Assembly: GCA_030668545.1 (NCBI GenBank)
Contig: DAOUTT010000182.1
Coordinates: 1-5,191, forward strand
Direction of reading: 5' to 3'
Length of the DNA: 5,191 nt
DNA from: Anaerolineales bacterium
Lineage (GTDB): Bacteria > Chloroflexota > Anaerolineae > Anaerolineales > E44-bin32
The translations under genes were made by a program, and so were the position numbers. The notes under the pieces were generated by a model, which saw only the letters and a program-made list of their open reading frames with translations, was not told the origin of the DNA and did not search any database. Below, in pieces: positions 5,171 to 5,191 of the stretch. How positions within the stretch are numbered: position 1 is the first letter of the stretch; every line of letters begins with the position of its first letter.

Positions 5171-5191
5171 CTACTCGGCCACCGGAGTGAA
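5171..5191 (-). CDS. Possible 3' end of a convergent leftward gene
   Basis: One leftward frame from the right edge reads FTPVAE and stops at TAG (5171-5173), with GC-ending codons typical of the flanking genes. Two other leftward frames run to TAA at 5158-5160 and 5148-5150 (the latter ending GGNQI), so the true frame is uncertain. The strong hairpin to the left would suit a gene ending here. No function can be assigned. Confidence 0.2.
   Translation of the reverse strand, partial: FTPVAE

Larger units (their letters stand above)
5029..5191. other. Region downstream of queG, no confident gene
   Basis: After queG there are about 60 bases with only a 7-codon frame (ATG 5043, stop TAA 5064-5066), which I do not regard as a gene. 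A strong GC hairpin (5089-5121), a 5-bp hairpin ATATC-GTTA-GATAT (5127-5140) and a T-run (5145-5149) follow. The last bases may hold the 3' end of a convergent leftward gene. Confidence 0.5.

Noticed and set aside
1..5191. CRISPR array, tRNA, rRNA, IS element, phage or retron-like element
   Set aside because: No regularly spaced repeats, cloverleaf or CCA-ended structure, transposase-like or reverse-transcriptase-like motif, or terminal repeats were seen on either strand.

Overview
The window is a bacterial chromosomal segment of moderate GC content (roughly 50-55% by eye). It shows no tRNA, rRNA, CRISPR array, IS element or phage signal. The long HlyD-type adaptor with its 'MKDGPNPDDIRAAEARV' style of coiled coil, together with a MacB-type ATPase, an orphan GltD-like flavoprotein and a QueG with a HEAT-like tail, would suit Chloroflexota (Anaerolineae-like). 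This taxonomic guess rests on sequence style only.

Layout. (1) Leftward, 1-1901: a tripartite-type ABC export operon. The membrane-fusion adaptor (489-1901) is followed, with a 4-nt ATGA overlap, by a MacB/LolD-family ATPase (492 to beyond position 1). The ATPase is cut by the window edge just before Walker B. It also carries an in-frame TAA at codon 21 in otherwise intact family sequence, which is the most unusual feature of the window. (2) 1902-2316: a 415-bp AT-richer divergent regulatory region. It has several inverted repeats, including a perfect TGTGA-N6-TCACA palindrome and a 17-bp palindrome next to the start of the rightward gene. (3) Rightward, 2317-3747: a GltD-like NADPH/FAD/4Fe-4S oxidoreductase with no GltB partner in view, closed by a clear intrinsic terminator (3773-3807). 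(4) 3808-3885: a short gap with a good sigma-70-type promoter. (5) Rightward, 3886-5028: queG, epoxyqueuosine reductase. (6) 5029-5191: a very strong GC-rich hairpin and possibly the 3' end of a convergent leftward gene at the right edge.

How the genes work together. The adaptor and ATPase are one export machine; the permease is presumably further left. The oxidoreductase and QueG point the same way and are both redox Fe-S enzymes. The terminator and separate promoter between them indicate independent transcription, so a functional link is only a hypothesis. I do not see a new multi-gene system. The observations most worth checking are the nonsense codon in the ATPase and the operator architecture upstream of the GltD-like gene.
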